From: Aplectana chamaeleonis
Taxonomy: Eukaryota; Nematoda; Chromadorea; Rhabditida; Cosmocercidae
Assembly (NCBI GenBank): GCA_029168955.1
Contig: JAPDOI010001555.1
Coordinates: 1 to 64,000 of the forward strand
Length of the DNA: 64,000 nt
Reading direction: 5' to 3'
Shown here: positions 54,461-64,000 of the stretch, one piece after another
Position numbering within the stretch: the stretch's first letter is position 1
How the letters are laid out: every line of letters begins with the position of its first letter
Made by a program: the position numbers and the translations under genes
Notes under the pieces: model-generated
The model's database searches: none
What the model saw: only the letters and a program-made list of their open reading frames with translations
What the model was told of the DNA's origin: nothing

Positions 54461-55007
54461 TCCTGTAGGAGTCCCGTGATACTCCTGTAGGAGTTCTTTT
54501 ATTCTCCTGTAGGAGACCGGAACTTGTACGGTAGCTTGGAGGGAATTTCAAATAAAGTTTGCTGGAATCAAACCAAAACCGCCTTGTTTTCGAATTCTTT
54601 TTAAATCAAAGCATGATTTTCACACTTCTTCGTTGACAATTTTGTCAACGGCAAAAATTAGTGTAAGGCATTAAGCCCCATTACATTCCTCCCTCACTTA
54701 TCATGAAGGAGGAAATTCGGCTCGTAAGCACCCCAATCAATCAATGAGAGGTGCGCCTCTGTGAACCTTCACGGGCGAATCAGCTCTCCACCCCATGCAC
54801 ACGCGTATCGTACACCGCGCGGGTTCGATCAATGGTTCAACGTGCGCGTTCCAGGACAACTACCGGAGCTGTTTTGTCCTGTAGGAGACCCAGTGGAAGC
54901 GATGCGGCAGCGTGTCCTGTAGGAGACCGCTTCGCTCTAGTTCGGTCTCCCACAGGACAAAACAGCTCCTGTAGGAGACCGCGATCGTCGTTTTCTCCTG
55001 TGGGAGT
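54461..55007. repeat. Cluster of the motif TCCTGTAGGAGAC
   Basis: Occurrences, with at most two changes, lie at 54461-54472, 54482-54493, 54504-54517, 54877-54889, 54915-54927, 54945-54957 (inverted), 54967-54980 and 54995-55007. Related copies occur in the palindrome arms (about 53967 and 54304). The core CTCCTGTAGGAG is nearly self-complementary. A larger inverted pair, gagctgttttgtcctgtagg (54866) and its inverse (about 54948-54967), is part of the cluster. Confidence 0.75.
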
Positions 55008-55529
55008 CTGCTGCCAGCGTCGGAGTCGAAAATAGCCGTAGTCGTTTTTGTTCACCTTTGTCGTTAGTGTGGCATGTCTGAAACAGCTTCTATACTGTGA
55101 CTCCAAAGAAATGATGATTCTATCCCATGTTGTTGTTCACAGTTGATCACTATCCGGCTGAATGGCGCTGAATTCGGAACTTACCAATTTGCTATCTCCT
55201 GATTTTGGCTGGGGACGAAAATCCCGGGTAAGCGCTCACAATCAGTGCGGCACAGTAAAATGGGCGCGGCCAAGTGAATCATGCCATACTGCCGCCCCCC
55301 TTGCTGCGATAGCACCGATCTGTGAATTGATCTTAAGGGGAAATTATTGTTCAAAAATCTCCAGCGTCTCCAATCTGGCAACCTCGGTACGTTGATCTAT
55401 TGTTTACTTACGCTTTCTGCCTTCGAGGCTCGTAGGTAGACAGATTTATTATATCGGCCTGAGCGTTTTGACGGAGAGCCTACATAGTTAGTTATGTATA
55501 TTAGAGTGAGGACTTTTTAAAAAGAGACC

Positions 55530-57008
55530 GAACGAACGAATTTCGAATAAATTCGTTCATTTTTTATTACGAACGAACGAATTTAGGATAAATTCGTTTA
55601 TTTCTTATTTCGAACGAACGAATTTCGAATAAATTCGTTCATTTCTCATTTCGAACGAACGAATTTCGAATAAATTCGTTCATTTTTTATTTTGAACGAA
55701 CGAACTTCGAATAAATTCGTTCATTTCTTATTTCGAACGAACGAATTTCGAAAAAATTCGTTCATTTTTTATTTTGAACGAACGAACTTCGAATAAATTC
55801 GTTCATTTCTCATTTCGAACGAACGAATTTCGAATAAATTCGTTCATTTTTTATTTTGAACGAACGAACTTCGAATAAATTCGTTCATTTCTCATTTCGA
55901 ACGAACGAATTTCGAATAAATTCGTTCATTTTTTATTTTGAACGAACGAACTTCGAATAAATTCGTTCATTTCTTATTTCGAACGAACGAATTTCGAATA
56001 AATTCGTTCATTTCTCATTTCGAACAAACGAATTTCGAATAAATTCGTTCATTTTTTATTACGAACGAACGAATTTAGGATAAATTCGTTCATTTCTTAT
56101 TTCGAACGAACGAATTTCGAATAAATTCGTTCATTTTTCATTCCGAACGAACGAATTTCGTATAAATTCGTTCATTTTTTATTTCGAACGAACGAATTTC
56201 GAATAAATTCGTTCATTTCTTACTTCGAACGAACGAATTTCATGAAAAAATTCGTTCATTTTTCATTTCGAACAAACGAATTTCGAATAAATTCGTTCAT
56301 TTTTTGTTTCGAACGAACGAATTTCGAATAAATTCGTTCATTTTTTATTTCGAACGAACGAATTCCGAATAAATTCGTACATTTTTTATTTCGAACGAAC
56401 GAACTTCGAATAAATTCGTTCATTTCTTATTTCGAACGAACGAATTTCGAATAAATTCGTTCATTTCTCATTTCGAACGAACGAATTTCGAATAAATTCG
56501 TTCATTTTTTATTTTGAACGAACGAACTTCGAATAAATTCGTTCATTTCTTATTTCGAACGAACGAATTTCGAATAAATTCGTTCATTTCTCATTTCGAA
56601 CAAACGAATTTCGAATAAATTCGTTCATTTTTTATTACGAACGAACGAATTTAGGATAAATTCGTTTATTTCTTATTTCGAACGAACGAATTTCGAATAA
56701 ATTCGTTCATTTCTCATTTCGAACGAACGAATTTCGAATAAATTCGTTCATTTTTTATTTTGAACGAACGAATTCCGAATAAATTCGTTCATTTCTTATT
56801 TCGAACGAACGAATTTCGAATAAATTCGTTCATTTCTCATTTCGAACGAACGAATTTCGAATAAATTCGTTCATTTTTTATTTTGAACGAACGAACTTTG
56901 AATAAATTCGTTCATTTCTTATTTCGAACGAACGAATTTCGAAAAAATTCGTTCATTTCTCATTTCGAACAAACGAATTTCGAATAAATTCGTTCATTTT
57001 TTTATTTC
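55530..57008 (+). repeat. 41-bp satellite array, about 36 copies
   Basis: The unit is GAACGAACGAATTTCGAATA followed by AATTCGTTCATTTCTTATTTC. Almost every unit is 41 bp; one is 43. Each contains an internal inverted repeat (ACGAATTT...AAATTCGT). Variants at the spacer (ttcttatttc, ttctcatttc, ttttttatttt) recur in order, giving a higher-order period of about three units in parts. Rarer variants (gaacaaacg with ttttttattac, followed by tttaggata) recur around copies 1-2, 13-14 and 27-28, so longer blocks were also duplicated. Confidence 0.95.
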
Positions 57009-57264
57009 GAACGAGCGAATATTTGAAATTCGAATATTCGAATGACGAATAATTTAAGCATCCATAGCAATATCGCGCAACTACGAAGTGAGCGGCAATA
57101 ACAAGTTGAATTCTTCTTCTAAAGCTTCATTTCCACCTACAATTGAAATTAATCAGGCACTACTAATCTCTAAACCTGTACGGGCTAGAACGCAAAGAAT
57201 GCTACAAAATCAATTTTTCCGCTCTAACTTAGCCTAAGGAACCTACTCGTGGAGCCTAACTAAC

Positions 57265-57426
57265 TTTGCTTGCCCCATAAGCCAGCCAGATCGGCGAAGC
57301 CGAGCTCCATAGTTATCTCCATAGGGTGCTCTCGCCTCTATGGTTTAAATGAGAGGCGCAGAGTTCTGCTGGAGCCAACAACGGGGCGCGGCTCCACCGA
57401 TCTGGCTGGCTCATGAGGCAAGCAAA
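57265..57426. mobile_element. Palindromic MITE, TTTGCTTGCC ends
   Basis: The ends are tttgcttgccccataagcca and tggctcatgaggcaagcaaa, and the gccagatcggcgaagccgagc arm is echoed as ggctccaccgatctggc. 162 bp, inside the TIR element after the satellite. Confidence 0.8.
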
Positions 57427-58239
57427 TTTAGGAACCCGATAAATCATTCGACGCAGAATTTGACGTAGATTTCGAAAACAACCCTCACCAGGGTTAAAGA
57501 GTTATAGGCGAAAAACCGGTGTTCCGTAAAATGAAGTAGGCTAAACGATCGAGAAAATATTTTTTCAAATTGGAAGCACAAGTTGACGCAGAATTCTATC
57601 TCCAAGCACAAAAAAGTTATTGACGAAAAACCGGCAGGGACACCCACCCAATCTTGAAAATTGCTTACATGAGTGTTGAGTCACTTTCATTCTTTTTCGG
57701 GGCGTTTCACCGGTTGTCACCGGTTTTCCCAATGATGGAGGCTCCCCCTTCACCTGCTCAAAGGTGAAGGTTGGTGGAGTACATGGCTCCACCCAGCAAA
57801 GCTATGGTTGGTGTTATCATTGCGCAGCGGCATGAAAAAATGGGAGTGGCCAAGTGCGATTGTCATGTGGCTCCCCCTGTTAGAACCGCCGTATAGTAGC
57901 CTCATCAGACGGTGTGGGGAAAAAATTTAGCTCTTGCGTTCGGAAAAATGGAACAATGGAGTAGTGAAGAAAATGACATCAATCTTGAAAGGTATGTCGA
58001 TTCTTTCATACATTAGAGCTGATTTTCATATTTTTTGTTAAATCAGCTCGGGTACTAAATTGGAATAACGTTCGAATATTCACCTCTGCGAATAATCGAA
58101 TTCGAATAATGTTCGAATTTTCACCTTTTGCGAACAGTCGAATTCGAATAATGTCCGAATATTCACACTTTTCGAATATTCGAATGTTCGAATAAAAATT
58201 CGTTCGAAGAATTCGAATATTTACTCGAACTCGAATATC
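57427..58239. other. Interior of the TIR element, right part
   Basis: 57440-57660 holds repeated gaaaaaccgg, gttatagg/gttattg and gacgcagaattctatc-type blocks. 57565-57792 has a - strand open frame that is not recognised. From 58070 on, many palindromic ttcgaatattcgaa words occur. Confidence 0.45.
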
Positions 58240-58359
58240 CGGTCCTCACCCTAATGTATATAGGCCTCTGAAGACGACGATCTCCGTCGAAACGCTCAGG
58301 CCGATTTAATAAATGTGCCCACCTAAAAATCTTGAAGGCAGAAAGCACAAGTAAACAAT

Positions 58360-58971
58360 TGTTCAGAAAGTTTGTCAGAAAAGGACCGGATCGTTGAAGG
58401 CTGAAATGCTTTTTTTCGAAGAAAAAAACACTATGATGAACCCAGCGCCACGAATACAGTTTTGGGAGAGCTATTAAAGTTCCATAATTCAGTGGTCTTA
58501 ACGCCAGCCCTGCCCAGCAGAGATAGTTGGGTCTACTGAATTTTTTTTAGGTTCAATTTCTTCAGGCATTTGGTACGTTACAGTAGCTTATATATCAATA
58601 TGTACTGTATCAAATCTTTGCTTGAGATTCCACTCAAACCTTGGCTAGGCTCACTTGATTCTGATACGGATTCCCTTTACTCCCTAATGTTCAAATAAAG
58701 TAACATTTAGGTCTAGAGATACACTACTAGAGAACAAACAAATCTCAGTGGGCATAATACCAAAACGTGTGTAAATTTAGAAGTTTTTTTTTTTCAGATA
58801 ACGTACTGCATGCACGGCGACATTTCATCACCCTAAGCGGAATTCCTCCTCCTCGAAAAAAACGCATGATTCGAGATTTCCGCACTTTGTCTAATTCACC
58901 CCCTTATTCAATCTTTCAGAATATGAGGAAGAAATATTAGAAATCTAAGTGAGTGTGAATCTCTCACATAA
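58360..58971. other. Intergenic stretch, nothing recognised
   Basis: No supported gene or repeat. A T-rich tract precedes an AG at about 58785-58798, without a matching exon. Confidence 0.3.
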
Positions 58972-59403
58972 GGCTCCGTCCATACGTGGCGAGAGCGTGC
59001 GATTACGCAAAATCGATGGTCATCGTGAACACACGATTCGCTAGCCGCTCACAGACGCTCCTTCTCGCGCGCCCTCGCCCGCTCGCTCTCGCACGCTTAC
59101 GCCAGCACCACGAAGCAAACAGCAGGTTTCAAGCTTAGTGCTCCATCACTAAAGCAGGTGGCATTAAACCTGTAGCAAAACTACTGCCCTTGTTTTCCAT
59201 AATCCCTCCACGGAAGTTGAAAACCGTGGGAAATCATCAGACGTTGCGCCGACTCGAGCGATTGATCACCCGATCAAACGTTTTCAATCGAATCAACACG
59301 AGGTGGGGGGTGATTGACTGTGTTAATTTGCGGGCAGCGTTGAGGAGCGTCAAGAGGCGCACAACAGCGGGAGCGCCCGCTCTCGCGACGTATGGACGCT
59401 GCC
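58972..59403. mobile_element. PIF/Harbinger-like MITE with TAA duplication
   Basis: The ends are GGCTCCGTCCATACGTGGCG and cgcgacgtatggacgctgcc, with the trinucleotide TAA on both sides (58969-58971 and 59404-59406). The TWA target and GGCTCCGT-type ends fit the PIF/Harbinger superfamily. 432 bp; the inner arms share gcgagagcg. Confidence 0.75.
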
Positions 59404-59406
59404 TAA

Positions 59407-60515
59407 GTGCGCTCGTTTTACGTGACCTCCATGGACAGAGATAAATGAGTCAACCGGGGACAACAGTGCTGCCACCGCTAACAAATCGACTCTGTTCGAC
59501 CTAACTTACAATTGCGCATAGGTTTGTAACGTCCCTCAGTAAACGTTATATTCGAGCTGCTGAAGAAGGGGATATTCAGGTTGGACACAGTGGAGTCAGG
59601 GAAGAAACCCCGGAAATAATCGGGAAGAGCACGTGTATTCAAAAAGACATAAATGGTAAAAATCATTCACGAAAGGGAGCAGACGTTTCGCAAGGGTTGT
59701 TTCTAGAATTCCTGGCAAGTACTGTATGGACATGCATCATAAAATTACTTTCGAGTCGAGCGTTTAGGAATTAATTCACAATTGAGCACTTTAGATACTT
59801 TGGCAAGGAGTCCGCACCAGTGGGTAAAGTTGAAAAGGTTTCAATAACATATCAGGGAACATTCCGCGCGTTTACCTATGGAGGGCGTAACAGCCTGAGT
59901 ACTTGTTTACTTTACGTGCAGAGCCGCTCGTCGCTGCTCTAGTTTACTCTCACAACTCCCACCAATGGAAGTCGAGCCACTGTTGGCAATCTCTCCATGA
60001 CACTTTTTAAGAGGCAGTTAGCTTATGCGTGGTAATCGAACAGGACACATAACACATCCACCTCTAACCAACACCCAACACGACTCTTTTGCGCAGCGTC
60101 GATTCTACTGTGGAGAATATTGAACGGTTGGAGACGTCCCTCAAAACATTGTACGAATAGTATTGCAGGATGGAAAAAGTATTTTTAAAAAAGTATTTAT
60201 TTTAGAGTTTGTAAAAAAGAAAAAAGTATTTTCTTTCCAAAGATTCACTAGCGGACTTTTCAGTAGATTCAAAAAATAGAGTAAAGAACAGGAAAAAACG
60301 GCGCATACTCTCTTCAAAAGAAACCATTATGACCGTATTATCCACTTTTCAGAATCGAAAATAGGATCATTATAACACCTGACGCCCCTCTATTGAGACC
60401 TTCTTCACTTGACTTGGTCCCAGAGAGAACAAATATTAAAGGTTTTCTCTCCCCCCCCCGCCACTCTTAGACACCACGTGACAACATAAAGGAGCCCATA
60501 TTTTGGCTGCGTTCA
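59407..60515. other. Intergenic stretch, nothing recognised
   Basis: No supported gene. A run of C lies at about 60452-60460. Confidence 0.3.
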
Positions 60516-60654
60516 GGGGCCATATGCACATCTTTACCCGCGCGTCCCCGTTCCCGCGAAGGCCATTCATGATTGGCCAATTTCGTCTGATGGCCAATCA
60601 CAGAGTGGCTTCGCGAGGACGGGAACGTGCGGGTAGAGATGTGCATACGGCCCC
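60516..60654. mobile_element. Palindromic MITE, GGGGCCATATGCACATC ends
   Basis: The left end ggggccatatgcacatcttt and right end agagatgtgcatacggcccc are inverted. The arms continue through gttcccgcgaaggcc / ggcttcgcgaggacgggaac. 139 bp. Confidence 0.8.
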
Positions 60655-60696
60655 AGAGTTCCATCGCGGAGCGACGCAAGGTAATAAATAGTCTGA

Positions 60697-61331
60697 GGGG
60701 TCGTTTATACTTCCGCCGCGGCGCGGCGAGATGCAATACCGCCATATCGATCAAGCGGCGCCGCCTGGCGGCGCCGCGGGGCGTTTAGAGTTTTTCTGCT
60801 CGAAATCTTTCAACGGTGCCGCACGCGGCCGCCGCCCAGGGGCTGGCGCGCCGCCCAAGGAAAGCAGGCGGCGCGGGGGCCGCGTGCGACCCGCATTGAC
60901 ATAGTATGCTTTTTTTGCTGTTATTTCATACACATTCTCAATTTTGTTCTTCTGATTCATCTCTGAAATTCCTTCCAACGTCCTGGGCGTTGTTTAGAGT
61001 AGGCTGGGTTGTGAAAAAATCATTTTTTTAGCTTTTGAAATCATTTTTCTAAAGATAAATAGTTTTCGAAGACTCTATACGCCTTCGGGTGCTGTGTTAT
61101 GGTACGAAAAATTATAGATGTTTTTTTGCACGAGAAATCACTCATTATAATCGGCCTTGTGTTATGTCAGAGCTACTCCAGGCTGCGTTTAACGTCATTC
61201 TGCGACGTCGCCGCGTAAATTCGACGCAGCCCGATTATACATCCTGGTGGCGCAATTTTTCATGCGGCGCGGCCCGCCGCGCCGCTCCACTTATTGCCGC
61301 GCCGTTCCCCGGCGGAAGTATAAACGACCCC
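60697..61331. mobile_element. MITE with perfect 22-bp inverted ends
   Basis: GGGGTCGTTTATACTTCCGC at the left is matched by gcggaagtataaacgacccc at the right. Flanks are TGA and TAA, compatible with a decayed three-base PIF/Harbinger target. The subterminal parts are very rich in GCGGCGCC-type palindromes. 635 bp, non-coding. Confidence 0.82.
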
Positions 61332-62333
61332 TAAGAATCGATCAGGCGACGTCGCGTCGCGTCACAGTGAACAGGCGCGATACATTCGAAATGACGCGTA
61401 AATCGCATTCGCGAGACGTCAATCGCGTCTCCTTGCAATACAATACGACGCGATGGGCGTCGCGCGAAGATAACCTCGTTGCTATCTTCCTTCAGTGTTT
61501 TTTTCTTGACACAACCAAATCTAACAATGAAAGCAATAAAATAAGCATATTTAGGACCACTTGCTAGTTAAACAAAAACGAAAAAATCGTAGCCAATGTT
61601 TCTAGAAAACTGCTGTAACATGCTTACGCGAAATTTCGTACGTGCGGAATTGTGCGTAAACGGCCAGCTTTCACACCTGAATTCCTGCGCGACACTATTT
61701 TCGCGTCGCACCGCGGAAACTCTTAACGCCACCTAAGCTACAGTCAGCCGAAAACCGTCTTTTGTGAATCAGAACTTCGACCATCATGGAACTTCGAAAA
61801 AAACTTGATTGTTTTGCTTCCGATGATGGGCAAATATTTCCGGTTGTATTCGAATGTTAAACATCTCTGCAATAATTCATCTGCAAATCAAAAACAGCAT
61901 GAGTCATTCTATCGATACAATATTTCACCATGGAGTCAAAGTGCCATCGACCCTTCCTGATGTGCAATAGGACTCTATTTTTCATCCCTATAACTGAACA
62001 CATTGGTTACTTCCTCTGCATTAATTGAAAAGTCACATCTGGTTCCACGAAGTTTTTTGTTTTTCAATGAACTGAGCAGCAGTTTGTCTTCCATTCCGCT
62101 TCTATTCCTGCCCCAATTTTTCCCATTATACGCCACCTATGACTAGATTATTAAACTACAGCCATCCATTCGAAATGAGAGAAGCGGAAATGATGTGATG
62201 CCAGAAACGAGAACAGAGTGCGGCTGTTTATTTCCAACTGAGTTGGCTAATTTTCCGATCCACTTGCTCAACTTCTCGTTCCTCGGCAACACATCGAAAA
62301 GGCTTTCGAAGCACTCCATCCATGTTAATTCAA
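61332..62333. other. Intergenic stretch, nothing firmly recognised
   Basis: 61345-61470 is rich in short CG-containing palindromes (gcgacgtcgcgtcgcgtcac). No gene is recognised. Confidence 0.3.
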
Positions 62334-62810
62334 AGGCACTGTCCAACCTTAGAATCATTATCCAGTTTAATTGCTTATCTTGGAGACAATGCCGGGCTGA
62401 TCACAAAGGTGTCACTAAATTCGCTCAGAATCCACTACGAACGGAGTTATGGTCCCTCAAAGATTGTGAATTCGGACTATGAGAAATTCGTGGACCCGCT
62501 ATCACGGGCCTGTTTTTCCTCGTCGTTCGTAGTCATCGCGCCGGAGCAGACCAAATTATAAAGCTGGGCCAATAACAAATGGAAGAACATACTAGAATTC
62601 GATTAGATTCCACTTCGCTTCTGGTCCCTATTGAGACCGAAAACACCGAAGTGGGCGGAGCAAGTGGGTGCTGATTTCGGGGGCGGAGAGAATGGTGCCT
62701 CGATTTTTCTCGCTTATTCTGAAGAGATGAGATTCCGCGTTTGGCAGGGTTGCTGCACAGTGCGTCTTGACCATAATATCAAATTTTACCCACGAGCTTG
62801 GACTGTGACA
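62334..62810 (+). mobile_element. MITE, AGGCACAGTCC family, uninterrupted copy
   Basis: It begins AGGCACTGTCCAACCTTAG after TCAA and ends gagcttggactgtg. The inside matches 35990-36350 (for example ctcagaatccactacgaacg against ctcaaaactcgctacgaaca) and 38455-38524. About 475 bp. This copy shows the state of the family before the hAT-like insertion at 36352. Confidence 0.75.
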
Positions 62811-63514
62811 CACCTAGGCTGATAAATTTTGGCAAAAATCATTCTGGACACAAGTAGAATGGTAACAATTTTCATCATAGTTGCTTATGCAAGTGTTATC
62901 TTCACAAAAATGAGATATCGCCTATAGTTTTGTTCTATTTTAATAACAGCTCGGAGACAATTTGAGGAAGTTTCCATGTTAGGCCGCAGTTCTTTTTGGT
63001 TAACCTACGTACCCGAGGGTTTTTCCTGTGAGCTCGTGAGGCCGTTGAAGCTGTGAAACACTATAGGACTTCAATGGAACGTGCTGGCAACTTTCCGATT
63101 CTGGTTGCTGAAGTTATGCTCTGCGGTGACCAGCTGTTCTTATGGTGAGCATCCTCACGCTCTCATTTTTATTACCGACAGGCCGTGCAGCTTCTAAGGA
63201 CATGACTTGAGCTGTTCCTCAACAACTTCCTCTCTATTTCTTTCTACGCTCTCAAGTCCCGTGCTGATTTTTCCTTATTTTATGGATCTTACGCTGTACT
63301 CAATTAATCGGATTTTTTTTTTCGAAGATGACCGGCTGCTGCTGTTGCTGGCCGTCCTAGACGAACAGTGATTAGCGTACTGCAGTTTATGACACTGCAG
63401 ACGGTTTGATAGGGGACTCCAAGAAGATGATTGATTACTGAGACAAGATGTCCGGCACTGCTGAGTTGGAGAACCCTCTTGTGATTAGAAATCACAATTT
63501 TCCGTAAAGCTCAA
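62811..63514. other. Intergenic stretch, nothing recognised
   Basis: No supported gene or repeat structure. Confidence 0.3.
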
Positions 63515-63974
63515 AGGCACTGTTTACGATAAATCTTGGATGTTCAGCTTCCTACAGATAATGTTAGGCCAACAGCTTACTGTGACAGCAGTGTCAGGAA
63601 CAACTGCAGAAGGTGACGAGAAAACACTTTTTCATACGTGAGCAGGACCTCTTGTGTGACGTCATATTTTTGAGAATGTAAGGATTGACCAATGTGAAGA
63701 AATGAAGTCTTTCCATGTGATAACGTACTTCACCTTATCCACGGCTACTTATTGGAGCCCTTACCTTTACTGACCGGCTGTTTACATGTTCAAGCTTCAA
63801 CAGAAAGGATTAGTTCGGGAGGCGGAGTGGCCCAATGGGTTACTGGCCCACGCGATTTTCACCCATTTCCCGATGGTTTTTCGTGATTCTCTCTTCACCG
63901 TTTTGATCGGTAGGTCCCACAGCTCACGTTTCTGAAAAAAAAAACCAGAGATTTTTCCATCGTGAACACTGCCT
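63515..63974 (-). mobile_element. MITE, AGGCAGTGTTCACG family, copy 2
   Basis: The ends are AGGCACTGTTTACGATAAA (left) and ccatcgtgaacactgcct (right), with TCAA and TTAA outside. Same family and similar length as 16559-17044. Confidence 0.75.
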
Positions 63975-63978
63975 TTAA

Positions 63979-64000
63979 AGGCACAGTCCAAGCTTAGGGA
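63979..64000 (+). mobile_element. Start of another AGGCACAGTCC-family MITE, cut by the window edge
   Basis: AGGCACAGTCCAAGCTTAGG begins directly after the TTAA (63975-63978) that closes the preceding MITE, so the two elements share or abut one TTAA. Confidence 0.65.

Larger units (their letters stand above)
55399..58359. mobile_element. 3-kb terminal-inverted-repeat element carrying a satellite array
   Basis: The left end (55399-55518) begins ATTGTTTACTTACGCTTTCT and the right end (58240-58359) is its inverse, gaaagcacaagtaaacaat. They also share tatatcggcctgagcgtttt and ttagagtgaggac on the inner side. No transposase is visible. The interior holds the 41-bp satellite, a palindromic MITE and (58070-58230) a run of ttcgaatattcg-type palindromes related to the satellite. 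Confidence 0.8.

Noticed and set aside
55530..57008. Possible CRISPR-like or regulatory repeat array
   Set aside because: Units are contiguous 41-mers without unique spacers, so it is a satellite; the context is eukaryotic.

Overview
The window looks like chromosomal DNA of a parasitic nematode, most likely a strongylid or hookworm-type worm. That is an inference from short exons with TTTCAG-type acceptors, long repeat-filled introns, a Ty3/gypsy element of the kind known from Caenorhabditis (Cer1-like), and a very high load of small inverted-repeat transposons. Little of the 64 kb is host coding sequence; most is nested mobile DNA.

Two host genes can be supported. On the + strand (1177-8971) lie scattered exons of a UNC13/BAIAP3-family protein: the end of a MUN domain, then a C2 domain split over exons at 5023-5360 and 8497-8971, ending in a stop and a poly(A) signal. 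Two frameshifts fall inside the otherwise well conserved C2 exons. On the - strand (33722-26396) seven phase-compatible exons form a type II membrane protein: a basic cytoplasmic tail, one membrane span, a threonine-rich stalk and a complete fibrinogen-related domain.

The region 10439-19660 is a clear nested insertion. A Cer1-like Ty3/gypsy retrotransposon (10624-19334, - strand) with about 496-bp LTRs, a primer-binding site and a GAAT target duplication has entered the 3' coding end of an older non-LTR retrotransposon. The element carries gag, protease, RT, RNase H and integrase, plus a 3' reading frame ending in an RGG-rich tail. It is defective: in-frame stops, frameshifts, a deletion in RNase H, a MITE inside gag and an 83-codon in-frame insertion inside RT. 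A second non-LTR element (20375-21970) with a 23-bp target duplication interrupts a repeat with a tRNA-like motif, which recurs in inverted orientation at 24985-25490. Two hAT-type elements have perfect 8-bp target duplications (23398-24872 and 40364-41772). A third hAT-like element (36352-38447) sits inside a MITE.

From 33 kb to the end there is little convincing coding sequence, but there are many recognisable MITE families with repeated copies: TTAA-flanked AGGCAGTGGTC and AGGCAGTGTTCACG types, AGGCACAGTCC, GTCCGTGGCTTG, CAGGCTATAAAAC, and PIF-like TAA-flanked elements. There is also a 535-bp near-perfect palindrome (53875-54409), a cluster of a short TCCTGTAGGAGAC motif, and a satellite of about 36 copies of a 41-bp unit (55530-57008) embedded in a 3-kb terminal-inverted-repeat element. 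Stretches where nothing could be recognised are listed as such.
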